A stretch of DNA of 64,000 bases from Myrica gale (taxonomy: Eukaryota; Streptophyta; Magnoliopsida; Fagales; Myricaceae): assembly GCA_963930655.1 (NCBI GenBank), contig OZ005607.1, positions 16,262,374-16,326,373 of the forward strand. The letters run 5' to 3'. This document shows positions 42,601 to 54,490 of this stretch, piece after piece. The notes under the pieces were generated by a model that saw only the letters and a program-made list of their open reading frames with translations, ran no database searches and was not told the origin of the DNA. The translations under genes and the position numbers were made by a program. The stretch's first letter is position 1. Each line of letters opens with the position of its first letter.

Positions 42601-44407
42601 TCATGTAATACTCCTAACTTTGGGGATCCTCCTGTGCAGAGCTCACTGTAAATGGGGTAGATGACAAACGCTGTTACATATCATTTGAACACAATCTAAA
42701 TACAACCCGAACGTCTCATTTAACGTCCAAACGTTATGCAAGATGAATTAGTTTCATTGAATAAATGTGCAAACGCTGTCATAACCGTCTGCAACAAAAA
42801 TAATCATTAAAAAATTCTAATATGTGTATATATCCTAAATAAAAGGACAACGTATATCTGAAACACGTCCCAACGCACAAACAAACCGTTCGAACGACTA
42901 AAGAAACGACATAGTTTTAGAAAAGTTATGTGTGCACGCTTATAGCACTGTCTGCAACCAAATTTGTCCTAAGAAATTTTTTTTTAATATATATGTATAG
43001 ATAATCAACCAAACAATAGCTTATAAGGGGACAAATGTCCGCACTCAAAGTAATTCTTCCACACTGGTGGTAAAATGACATAGTTTATTGGACAAGCATG
43101 CGAACTGTATAATAAGTGTCAGCAACAAAAATACTCCTAATTTTTTTTTCAACATGTGTATATTTCGTAAAACGTCGTCCGCATAGAACAAAAACCCTTC
43201 CCCATGTTTTAATTAAAATGACAACGTTCTCAAATATAACCTACAAAAATTTAAAAGTATCTGTCCGGATGGCTTCAACCTGTCCAGACCTGTCGTGAGG
43301 AAGAATATAGAGTCGACTCAACCATGGCCCGTCTCTCTCCCACCTCTAAAACTCAACCAAACCAACACCAAACAACACCAAATTATAGCCCAAACAATCC
43401 TAAAACATCATGCAATTCATATCAATAAAAATATGGGTCATCAAAGAACTGTAGTGACCAGAAATTATTCATAAATAACTTAAAAAATACGAATTTTATG
43501 CAAAAAAACCAAGTAAAAGCATGAGAAACAAACCTGGATATGAAGAACACAACGAAAAATGAAAGATTACTGGATGATAAGCGTGAAAGTAGGTTGTGAA
43601 ATGAGAGAAATTGCAGGTGTAAAAATTTCCATTGTACATAAAATGACCTTCAACTTATTCTATTCTCATTTTTAAAATTCTAAAATGAAAATAAAAGAAA
43701 GGAAAAAGGGAGGGATTAGTCACAGATAAATGGCTACTGGTCCACTCCGCTCGGACGGGCCATACACTTCTATTGGGACGTTATCGTTTTCCACGTGGAC
43801 CAATCATATTCCTTCGCATTAAATTCCAAATCGTGAATTGTTTGCAAAATCTCTCGAAATGAAGGCATCTAGACGGGATGAGTTTGCGCAGATGGTATAT
43901 GCGTCTGTAACGTGAAACGTGAAGTACCACCATTAACTGAAATTATTTCCATACGAGTCCGGATGGTGTATGAGCGTGCGGACATGCGCAACTGTTCTCC
44001 TCGTTCTTTTAAAATAGAAGCATGTCAATCACGAGCGGATTGTCGCGGACATTCGGACGTCTATGTCGAACCGTGTGGATGATGATGCAGACTTTTAACG
44101 ATTTCACCTGTGTCACTGATGGGTGACAACGGAGTTTTTTCACCCAACATATGTGCGCACGTCTTCACTTTCCATGCGAACGTGTTAGCATTTGCTGCCA
44201 AATGTTTTTAGTCACAAATATGTGATGTTTTTTTTTGTCAATATTGAATGTTGTTCGAACTTTGTTTAAGGACGTCCGGAAGGTTTTGTAATTCCTGGCA
44301 CACTTTGTGTAACAAATTTTTATTTTGACATAGAATGACATGATTCGGTGACAAATTTTCTTTTGTCACCCGAAAATTTTACACCAAAGGTCAATTTTCT
44401 TGTAGTG
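42601..44407. mobile_element. CACTA-like right end with subterminal motifs
   Basis: Repeated GTCCGAACG/CGTTCGAACG-type motifs in both orientations from ~42700 to 44280, then GTGACAAA motifs. The terminus read on the minus strand from 44407 is CACTACAAGAAAATTGACC, a canonical CACTA end. The interior may include the PF20167-like remnant and extend to about 37.8 kb; the left terminus is missing. Confidence 0.6.
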
Positions 44408-45089
44408 CGCCAACATCGTACCACATAGCCTATTAATTTTTTCACTCATTTCAACCATTGAAATTGATTAAATTATGCAAATTGGTAAATTTTGATAGTT
44501 CACATACGTATTTTACACAAAATTGGTAGTTTTGAGCCCAAAATAGTATTGACAATATAATTGAGGACGACAATATGTCTTGAGAGTCAAGCGGTGTTTT
44601 GTATAATATATGCGATTACTTTTGAACAAAAAAAGTAGAAAATTTGAAAACAAAAAATAAAAGCAACAACAAAAAGAAGAAGAGGGTTCTCATATATCTC
44701 TTTCAATGTTTTCTTACTTGATGTATTTTTATTGAGTGAATTATCATAAGCTGAGCATTCAAATGCTCTTTTTCTCAATGCATAAACTAAACCTACAATT
44801 AAGATAAGCATTGAAAGAAAGCTTCTATAAATACATATATAACAAAGACATCAAAACTCATTGCCCAAAGATAAATAACATGTACATGGTAGAGGGGGAA
44901 CCCTGTCCGGCCACCCTATACTACCCACAAGTTGTAAGTAGCGCAAGATGTGGAAGCAAGATGCTTCCCCCAACATGAATGATGGGATGTGCATAGGTAG
45001 GGTTGTAGATGTTGGGCCCGACCTGCCCGAAACTGACACCACTATTGCCTCCAAGCATGCAGCCTAAGCAATAAGGTAGGGCTGAGGCC
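44408..45089. other. Intergenic, no gene seen
   Basis: AT-rich, with no frame or repeat that I recognise. Confidence 0.4.
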
Positions 45090-45310
45090 CAGACTTATGG
45101 TTTCACTTTAGCCCTACCCAACCCACCTTTTTCCTAAACATTGATTGGAGGAGAACCCCCTAAGCAATAAGGTCCTTCTCCTTCCCCTCGTGCGGTCATG
45201 CTTCCCAGACTTCTGGTTTCACTTTAGCCCTACCCAACCCACCTTTTTCCTAAACATTGATTGGAGGAGAACCCCCTAAGCAATAAGGTCCTTCTCCTTC
45301 CCCTCATGAG
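45090..45310. repeat. 116-bp tandem duplication
   Basis: Two nearly identical copies starting CAGACTTATGGTTTCAC (45090) and CAGACTTCTGGTTTCAC (45206). The unit contains CCCTACCCAACCCACC and CCTTCTCCTTCCCCTC. No coding frame. Confidence 0.85.
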
Positions 45311-45419
45311 GGCATGCCTCACTCCCTGGCTCCTTCAGTCCTTCGAGTTTTAACACGATAGTCATTGAGCGATGAGTGCTTGCCAGACACCACTATTGCC
45401 TCCAAGCAGGCAACCCAAT

Positions 45420-45480
45420 TGTCAAGACTCTCTCTGTCTCTGTCTATCTCTCTCTTTCTCTCATCTCTCATCTCTCGTTT
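45420..45480. repeat. CT-rich microsatellite
   Basis: Imperfect (TC)n / TCTCTG tract, followed by an unremarkable short hydrophobic open frame that I do not call. Confidence 0.75.
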
Positions 45481-45989
45481 CCAATCTTAAATCTCAAATC
45501 TGAGAAAGGAAGAGGGTAAGAAGGAGAACAAATTGATTTAGATGTTGCTGCTGATTCCTCTGTTTTCCTTCTTTGTGAAATGGGTACGGTTGCTAAATCT
45601 ATCAACCTTCTGCTACTCTTCTCGAATCATTTGCTTACTGGGCATCACTGTTGTCGTCCAAGGGTTTCATTCCGTACTCAGAATTGTTGTCTTTATTCTA
45701 CTACTAAATCTATTAACCGTTGAATGCCCTGCTAAATCTATTAAGAATTTTTCAAGCATTTAATAGTTAGGTGTCTGTTATAGTAATTTCTTCCAAATCG
45801 TTGAACCAGTGTTACATTGCTGCTATGAAACAAGGGCATTTACATGTTTCGAAAGCTGTGAATGCCCTTTCCCAATGCATATATGCTTACAAAGAGGTAA
45901 ACTTGTATTGTTAAAGATTTCACAATACTTTGGATGACATTGGTTAATGACATGATTAATGAATCAATGATTAATGATTAATCAACTGT

Positions 45990-46290
45990 AGGTAATATGA
46001 TTTTTCGGATCCTTGTTGACTCATTGTATTTTAAATTGAGATACATAATAATGTATAAATAAGTCTACACTTGTTGTGCCTCTATAAGATAGAATGATGG
46101 ACTTTGTCATGAGGTTCTGACCTTAAGTAGCCGATTGAGTGCACTGTAAGAGTACATGGACTGAACTGAATCACACATGAATACCTTCTAAAAATGATCA
46201 CTAATGTGGAGAATGATATTCGACACAATTAGATTACGTTGTCCTTAGACTTGAATGAGTTATGAAAATTTGTTTGTTGTGTGCTTGTGC
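45990..46290 (+). mobile_element. Decayed copia 3' region fragment
   Basis: Plus-strand sequence that follows the 3' non-coding region of the copia at 22011-29458 (read on its minus strand around 23090-22880) through several shared phrases: TGAGGT..TGACCTTAAG, AAATGATCACT and TTGTCCTTAGAC. It is strongly diverged and lacks the LTR. Either an ancient relative or a related family member. Confidence 0.5.
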
Positions 46291-47656
46291 TTTTTTGACT
46301 ATGTCTTTTGGTGATGATCTTCTTAATTCAAATATTTCAGATAATGTTAGGCCTTGTGCATAGTAAGTGGATTTGTGTAACGGCTCGATATGGAACACAT
46401 CAGTCTCTTGTTTAGGCAATATATTTATTATGTCTATATAATATTGGACTCAAATGAAAAACGTCGTGCAACGAATTTTGTGAAAAAGGTTTTCACAGTT
46501 TTTATTTACTTATATATATTTATTTGAGAAAATTATTTTTGAAACTTTTTGGAGTCCTACTCGGTACAGACGAAGGATTAAGAATTATGAGGTAAAGATT
46601 TAATTAGTGATATTATTCGGTAGCTATTAGCAAAAGAGATTTCATAAAAACAATCTCATTATCTCGGGAGTCAATTGTAATACGTCAATGAAAATTATCA
46701 CAATTTGTACAATACCATAAATTTCGAAATATAGAATATAAGGGAAACCAACCTTTTAAATAAACATAAGTTTATAAAAATATTTAACTAGCTACATTTA
46801 TTATTCAAGTACGATGCGATAAAAGACTTACAAAAGAGATTTTAGGATAAAATAAATTTCATCTAAGTGTGTCCTTAGACTTAGTGGAAGAGAATAATTG
46901 TAACACCTAAAGTCCCACATTGATTGGGAGAGGAAAAGTACTGAGAAAGGAAGGGTATAAGGCATGTCCCACATTGGTTCCTTAATGGGTAAAACTTCAC
47001 GTTAAAACAATTTCAAGGTTCCAAAAGACCGTTCATTAGTCATTTTGAAGTCAAAGCGCAGATGTAGTTAGTGCTTCTTTTAGTCTTTACAAATGGGCTT
47101 ACCAAGCCTTAACGAGGACATTAGGGATTTAAGTGGAGAGATTGTAACATCCCTATTCCCTTATGGAGTTAGAGGGGAATGATGTTAGACTAAATCTCAC
47201 ATTTGACTAATCCTTTTGAAATCAAAGCACAAATGTGGCTAGTATGCGTGGATAGTGCATATATACATGGGTCATTAACAATAACAAGAATAACAGCTCT
47301 AAGGTTCTGCTTGTTTGCTTGTAAAACTATTATTTTACATAAATATCTTTTCATTAAAATCTTTTCCAGAAAAAATTTCCTTTTTAGTGTTTCGTTATTC
47401 TTTTAAAATATTTTCAAGAAAATATTTTTTGATGTTTGACAAGCTTAATGATTTATGTATTTACATAAAAGGATTACTTATCGTACAAGTCTATGTAGTT
47501 TAAACTTTTTACATTTGAGTCCTTCAGGTATCGATTTCAATCGTCGGGTTCCTGAGGTAAGTTTTTTTAGCCAATCGATCTCCTGTCCTATTGTCTTTAG
47601 CGAACAAACAGAATAGTGCTTACGCGGATTTTAAATGTCAACTCAACGCAAATTAT
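46291..47656. other. Intergenic with possible decayed LTR
   Basis: Contains TGTAACACC... (46903) and TGTAACATCC... (47147) phrases and AGTCCCACATTGATTGGGAG, which recall the ends of small plant LTR (TRIM/SMART-like) elements. No paired LTRs or TSD could be shown. Otherwise nothing recognised. Confidence 0.35.
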
Positions 47657-48141
47657 ACACTACAAGAAAAAGGATCTGTCGCAATCAAATTTTTGGCCAC
47701 CACTTAAATGTGGTTGTCAATAGTTACATTTTAGCAACCAATTTTCAAAATTCGTTGCTAATAATTTTTTTGCCTGCGAATTCAAGCTGCTAACTATTTT
47801 TGGTTGCGATATACACATTAACAACGAGTGATTCGTTGCTAAAAGTTAAACAATGGAAACTGGTATTTAATGGTCACAAACGATGACCCTTTTGCAACTA
47901 GTCAAAGATATGGTTGTTAAAAATCATAGAATTAAATAGGAGAGACGGTAAAAAACAATGCGCTGCCATTGCATTTTTTTAAAAGCACAAAATCTTGGTA
48001 AAAGGGTCATCGTTTGTGACCATTAAAGCACAAAATGATGACCATAAAAAACAATTCTGGCAACGAGAATTTTAGCAACATCTTGAAGCACGTGGCCTTT
48101 TCACCAACAATAGAGACAATAAAGAAAAACTCGGAGCAATC
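47657..48141. mobile_element. CACTA-like left end with 27-bp inverted repeat
   Basis: Starts CACTACAAGAAAAAGGATC and continues with GCAACCA / TGGTTGC-like motifs in both orientations, as in CACTA subterminal regions. A 27-bp perfect inverted repeat occurs at 47867-47893 and 48000-48026. No right terminus was found before the MULE starts at 48151. Confidence 0.55.
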
Positions 48142-48375
48142 CAATTTTTTGGGTTAATTACAAATACCCCTTCAAACTTTCCCACTTATCCCAGAATCCC
48201 CCCTAAAGTTCAACTCGGGTTAGCCTGGCTCTTCAAACTTACACAAACGTCTCAGTTTTGTTTTTGACTCATTTTTAAACAAACCATACAACGCATTCCG
48301 TCACACCTGAGTTCCTTCATATTTAAAAGACCAAAATGCACCCATTAATTAGAACGTTGAAATTGAAAACCAACC

Positions 48376-49272
48376 CCATTCGTGCCCCCTTCAAAGTTGT
48401 CCGAAGAAAAGAAACCCACCAGTGGGGAGGCTGTCGGAACTCCACGCAAGATCTGGGGCTAGTAGGCGTTGTCATTTTCTTCTCATATTCTCAAGGTACA
48501 TTCTGTAATCCTTCTCTATTCCCCTAATTTTGTTTGCCAATATGTTGTTATGTTGTTAGGGCTTGCGAATATGGTTGAAAGAGAGCGAAAGCATTGCTGG
48601 TTTCTAAAAGCAAGCTTTGAAAATAAACGACACTATCTTACCTGTTCTCTACATCAATATACTGCTGATTCTAAAACAAGCTAATGCAGATAGGGGAATA
48701 AATAACAAGATCTGAAAAAAGCTTAAAAAAGGGGGAATAGCTTACTGCACCCTTCGTGTATTATACAAAGCAATAATGGTCATCATTTGGAACGTATGAT
48801 GCAGAGATGCCACGTGGAGCTCTACAATTGTTTTGGATATACAACATATATATGTATATATTGCTAAAGGCATGATCATGACTACTTGTGGTTAAGAAAG
48901 ATTAGCACCGTCACCTCCTTAGACATGTGATAGGACTATTACTTTGTTGAAAAAGTGGAAAAAAAAGATTATATTATGCTAATGTCGTATGCTGCAGAAA
49001 TGCCATGTGGATAATGAAATTTTTTAATGCACTCTTTGAGTATTACCTAAATAACTATCCAAAAAAAGGGGGTCATTTTTTTAATGAAGTGTTGTATTTG
49101 GTTCTCATTGGTCACTAGTTGTCTCATTCTATTATACACTATTTTAATGCACCCTTTGTCTCATTCTGTGTCCCCTTTGTCTCATTTTGTTCTCTTATCA
49201 TTTACGTATGAATTATAAAATGTCTTTCAGCTAAGGGTTTTCTCCTTTTGTTGAAATTTTCATACCTTTGTC
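48376..49272. other. MULE interior between left TIR and GRF gene
   Basis: AT-rich non-coding sequence inside the MULE. No additional gene seen. Confidence 0.45.
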
Positions 49273-49686
49273 ATGTCTTCTTCCAATAGTAGTTTGAGCT
49301 CTTGGGTTACAAAAAATGGGGCAAACTCTGGCGGCCCACAATGTTATTGAGGTCTTACAACCTACATGAAGACCTCGTACACGGAGCACAATTTTGGATG
49401 TCGATTCTATAGCTGTCTTAATTATAAGATTAAACGTGCGTGTGGATTTTTTGTGTGGGTTGATCCTCCAATGTGTGACCATAGGCAAGAACGCTTAATT
49501 TTCGATAAAAAAGAACTGCAAATGTTGAAGGAGGAGGTTCAAAAACATCGCGTGCATGAGAAGAAGTATAAGGAGGGGGTTGAAAAACATCGCAAGCATG
49601 TGAGGAAGTACACGGTCGGTTTGACAGTATTGTCAATTGTTGTAGTATGTTTATCTTCTAGATTAGTAATCCATTTGGGAAATTGA
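49273..49686 (+). pseudogene. GRF-type zinc-finger protein of the MULE, in-frame stop
   Basis: ATG at 49273 and stop at 49684-49686, one frame of 138 codons interrupted by TGA at 49348-49350 (codon 26). After a Ser-rich start comes a GRF-type zinc finger: CY at 24-25, then FYSC and CGFFVWVDPPMCDH. The TGA sits where the second cysteine of the finger is expected. Next is a charged coiled coil (KKELQMLKEEVQKHRVHEKK) and a C-terminal transmembrane helix (TVGLTVLSIVVVCLSSRLVI). Similar small GRF proteins (At4g04775-like) are abundant in plant genomes; their role is unknown. Position and orientation suggest it is a MULE accessory gene. Confidence 0.75.
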
Positions 49687-50399
49687 GATCATATGTCCGT
49701 TGGTTATCCCAATTTTGTGTCTAGCACCTTTTTGGTTTTTGTAAATCTATTTGCAATATCTTCAAGACATCCTTTAATACAATCTGTTCAAATTGTCCAT
49801 CACAAAACGTAATACAACGTGAACTACTTGTATTTGCAAACTTGTTCAGACTGAATAATACAAATCTGTCCATGCGACAACGTAATAAAACTTCATAAAC
49901 TGGCCATCACAAATCTGTCCAAGCTAAAAAGCAATACAACTCCACAAATTACACATCACAAAACTTAATACAACTTAACAAATCCGTCCATATCAAAACA
50001 TGATACAACTTCACAAATCTGTACATGCTATAAATTCAGCTTCAAATTCAAAAATATATGTACCTAGCCTCCAAAAAAACCCATCAACTAAGCACTATAT
50101 CCCAGCCTCAAAAAGCACCACAACCACTAGCCCATATGTAATATCCAGATTCACAAAAAAAAAACAACAAGACTGCAACAATAGCCTTCACATCTACATC
50201 GTCTTGTTCATCTTTTTTTAGTCATCCTCAAACCACTTGGGTTATCAATCCGTGTATTTTCCCTATGCTTTGAGGGGCCACTTTGAGGTTTGTGCGAAGA
50301 AAATGAACAAATATAAACTTTACAAGAACACCACATGAAGCAAATGATCGTTACTTATTTAAGCTTTACTTACCGCTCTGTCACGACACTAGTCTATGT

Positions 50400-53056
50400 A
50401 CCCTCAACTGGCTCAGTGAGGTCGATGAAGAGTTGCCGAGGAGTCCCCAAATCCCAAGCTTCGAGTTCTTGATGCCACACCACCACCACCACGAGCTTGG
50501 GCTCCTTTTGCTTTGTCGCTTTGCTGAGTTGGAGTTGCAGCGGCTGCATTTGGTGGGCTTCTCCTCCTTCCCCAGGCAGGTGGCGGCATAATCCCTACTT
50601 TCAGCCAAGAGTAATGGTCATCATTTGTGTTTTCATCGTTCGGGGAATAATGATCATGAAGATGTGGTGGGTCCAGCAAAAATCAAGAGCTCCATTAAAT
50701 GCCAACGTACGCTTCATTCATACTGTGACAAAAGTGGTTTGAATCCCACCTCAACGGGCATCATCTCTGATGCACCAACCCTCGAGGACCAAGCTTGAGA
50801 ACTAGGAACCTGTGACAATGTACGTTATAAGTAATGGAAATCTTACATATGTACGTAATTGAATTAAATGAAGACTTACAAAAGTGGGAATGGACTGTGA
50901 GGTAGGAGGGGCAGGTGTATTCTTCTTCTTTTAACAATACCTTGAGTTATGCCCAAGAGATTCCAATGAGATCCCATCACCTACACCTGCATGTCCTCAT
51001 TTTCAAATTCACCACAAATTACTTTTGTTTGTGTTCAACTTCAAACAACCCATTCCCACCAAACGTGGAGATGCACTCGCATGAGATCTCGACATTCCTA
51101 CCCAGCTTCCTCATAATAGTCGGACGCAATTTTTCATCCATCTTCCCCATCCCATCTTGTTTCACTTGGTACCGACGCATCAGCTTTTTTCTTATGGTCT
51201 CAACCATGGTGATGATAGGTTTATCACGCGCTTCCATGATATACACATTGAAGCATTCTGACAGGTTGTTCACCAACAAATCTCACTTCAAGTAGGTTGG
51301 GAAGTGTGACCGTGACCACAATGTTGGGTCCACGTCACTGAGATACTTATGCAGACGCGGCTGCCCATAATCTATCTTTAAAAAGTTGACCCCTATTGCT
51401 TTCATCTCTGAAATTGTTGTTCAAATGTTGTACGCATATCCTACGAACCGTGGTGGGGAGAATTTCTTCGAAGTTTGGGATGAGGCCTTGCATTGCAAAA
51501 CCAGAATTACAATCCCAAGAAAATAACAAACACACTTATTTACCTTGTGACGTAAATTAGGACCGAGATCAGATACCAATGTGTAGAAACCAAGACCAGT
51601 TGTCCTTCAACTCGGCCTTCACTGCGGCAAAAGCAATCGGGTAAATGTTCTCGTTTCCATCACCACCGATAGCAACAAGAAGCTTTCCTTTATAAGGACC
51701 CTTCAAAAAGCAGCTATCCACTCCAATTAGGGGCGTACAACCAGTATTGAAACCATCTTACATAGATGATAGTGAGACGTACAACAGGAGAAACATGTGT
51801 TGCAACTCCCTTTGAGGCATATCGACCATCAAAATTACTGAAGAACCCCGATTTGTTTGCCTTAGGGTTGCACAATAATCCCATCGCCTTTTGTACTACA
51901 CTTTGCTCGTCCAAAATATCTCATTGCATGCCTATTTTTCGCCCTATATAACTCCATTCGACTTACATCCACCTTCCAAGTTCTCTTCACCTCTACCCTT
52001 AACGCCTAAATTGGCCAATCAGGATTATGCCTGAACTATTCCAAGTACTTCTTCGCTATCCATTTCGAAGATACTTGGGGTATTTTTGTAACTTCATGTG
52101 CATCGATGGTTGCCTGAGTATGATATTACTTGGAACGTCAGCTTGTTCTTCACATTTCGTGCGTAAACTCTGTAATTGTATCCCTCTAGCTTACACTAGA
52201 CGATGACTCTATCTCTATCATTCTTTGTCCAATGGAGGTCTTTCCCAATATGTATGTTGGCCTCTCTGACGACCTGTCTGAGCACATCCACACTAGGGAA
52301 TCTCATCCCTAGTTCAAGTCTTGGGTCTCCCAGGTATTGTTCTTCAAATTCCGGTACATTGGTCCGTGTTCTATCTAGCCCAAGATCCTTCTCACTACTA
52401 CCTAAATCAGTGTCTGAAATCAGATCTTGACGACCCTCGCAGCCTACATCCATATGAGGTCCATCCTCCATGTCTTCGAGGTCCTCTTCAACACCCAAAA
52501 CATGTGGCTGATAGCCACTAGTTGCATTATCCCCTCCCTCTTCAAATACGCCAGCCTCCCCACTAACAACCTTATCAGAAAATTAATCAGGTTGGGGACT
52601 TTGAGGCTCCTCTTCTTCATCTTGAACAACTTTTTTCCCCTTGTCCATTGCCCCCTCCTTCTTCACGGGCAACGTATACCTTTTCTTTTTAACTTTAACA
52701 TTGTTGCTTTCTTCTTGAAATCCAACGACATACAGAATGATCATATTGTGATCTATGTGGCAGCTTACCATTTTCAAAACATCCATATCTGACTTAAGAA
52801 CCAGCCCATCATCGAGTGACTTCATTGGGTGCACATAATACATTAGATCCTTGGTTGTGTACCCGTACTCACGACATATAGCTTCTAGATTAAAAAATGA
52901 CAGGTAGTCCATATCCCACGCCTCATTGAGTACAAATTTTTTACCTCTGACATATTCGGTGCGTGGTGACCTTTGAAACCTCCCCCCATGATTTACCTCG
53001 AACAAGATGACCCGTTTGGTCATTGTAACAACACCTACCATAAAGAGAATTTCCAC
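50400..53056 (-). pseudogene. mudrA-like MULE transposase, multiply broken
   Basis: Probable start at 53023-53021 (MTKRVILFEVNHGG), just after an acceptor-like TTTATGGTAG. Domains in order on the minus strand: a PB1-like N-terminal domain (53023-52690; DMDYLSFFNL, DLMYYVHP); an acidic linker with Lys-rich patches; the MuDR DNA-binding domain (about 52350-52200; DPRLELGMRFPSVDVLRQVV); the MULE catalytic domain (51760-51350; GCTPLIGVDSCFLKGPYKG, VAIGGDGNENIYPIAF, KDNWSWFLHI); a SWIM-type zinc finger with TCRCR near 51000; and a basic tail. At least six stops or frameshifts break the frame (stops near 52583 and 52196, more around 52100-51550). Family: plant Mutator transposase, DDE type. Nonfunctional. 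Confidence 0.85.
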
Positions 53057-53223
53057 ATTAATAACATGATTTTCTAGGCAACAACATAAGAAGGTTATCT
53101 GTATATACTGAAGAGAAAAGGAAAAAAAGTTATCTAAATTGAGACCTCTATATTAATGTAGCATTCAAGAATTTACAATCCAAAACAGTAAATGAGAAAT
53201 ATTGTAAAACAGTAGTCATTTAC
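53057..53223. other. Upstream region of the MULE transposase
   Basis: Sequence between the transposase and the outer solo LTR. It was contiguous with 61591 onward before the LTR inserted. Confidence 0.5.
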
Positions 53224-54464
53224 TGTCACGCCCCGAACGGCATCCCGCAGGGACCGTGACAGCCGCGAGCTATCCCCTGGATGGCTCCAGCGTTCTTACT
53301 TATTTTCTTACTTGATTACGGCGGAAACGTACAGGATCGTGAGGGGTTCGAGCTAATTCTTACATAATCAGGGTTCTCATTAAGTTCATACAAAACATAT
53401 ATTTAACACAATCAGAACCCAATTAGTGACACTCATGCCACTATCAGCAAAATGTGAAACATAATAATCTTGGGCTTCTAGGTCAGGTAGTCCTCCTGAC
53501 TCTCTTCACCTGATATATCTGGAATGACACAATTTTAAAAACGTGAGTCAAAAAGACTCAGTAAGGGAAAAACGTAAATCTTAAATCATGCTCTTGACTT
53601 ATGCCCGCTTAATCATGAAAGAAAGAAAACTTGATAATTGATGCATATGCATGCTCATGAATTGTGCATATGCTCTTGCTTAGTGTTTTCGGCCCCAGGC
53701 CCTTGAAAACCTTTCTTTCATACTCGCTTGTAAAACTGGCCCTTGGCCCTTAAAAATCGCTTATTCGTACTTGTGCCCTTGTTGGCCTTATCATAATTAT
53801 TTCATGTCTTTTACTTGTGGGCTCGCTCCATTTGACCCCTGAAGTCAGGGTTGTGCGTTCCCTTCGGAACCGTCCCCGAATTCCCTTGGAGACCTTAACA
53901 TCTGGTCGAGCTAGCCCTTGAAGTGGCCCCAGGCCTGATGGCTAGACACGACCCTTGGAGGCACCACACCTTCTCAATGTCCTTCAGTGTGGCTTGCACA
54001 GCCTCTTGGATTCACCCATCCTTCTCATAAATGTCCTTCGGTATGGGAGTCCAACTTGATGGTACGGTACCGACCGGTGCCCTTAATCTTAACTTATCGT
54101 TTCATAAAACTTCTCATATTCTTTCCATAAAAATGATTGCATAATTTTCTTCTTGAAAAATTCATGCAATGCACATGTCATGTCATGCTTGCTTAAAATT
54201 CATACTTGCTTAAAATTCATGCTTGTTCATGAAATTCATATCATGTCATGCTTTCTTAAAATCCATACTTGTTCATGAAACGATGCAGTGTGTCATTCCA
54301 GTTTTGAAAAGAAATACTTACTGTCCACTTATAGTATCCACTTACACTTGGTCTTCTTGTTCGTGTATACAGACACGTGGATCGCCTACAAGCGATTCAA
54401 ATATTCTTTTAGACTTTAAGAATTATGAAATCATTTCTTTTTGAAAATCAGTCATCAATCGAAG

Positions 54465-54490
54465 ATATATATATATATATATATATATAT
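54465..54490. repeat. AT dinucleotide microsatellite
   Basis: Uninterrupted (AT)n of about 26 bases inside the outer LTR. Confidence 0.9.

Noticed and set aside
45542..45763. 73-residue hydrophobic open frame
   Set aside because: No signal-peptide logic, family or supporting context; T-rich sequence gives hydrophobic translations by chance.
46903..47160. TRIM/SMART-type small LTR element
   Set aside because: TGTAACACC and TGTAACATCC phrases are suggestive, but there are no paired LTRs, PBS, PPT or TSD. Kept only as a remark.
49366..49686. Intact 106-residue GRF protein starting at 49366
   Set aside because: The frame extends upstream to an ATG at 49273 with conserved Ser-rich sequence, and the TGA at 49348 interrupts the zinc finger. 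The short version lacks the first finger cysteines.
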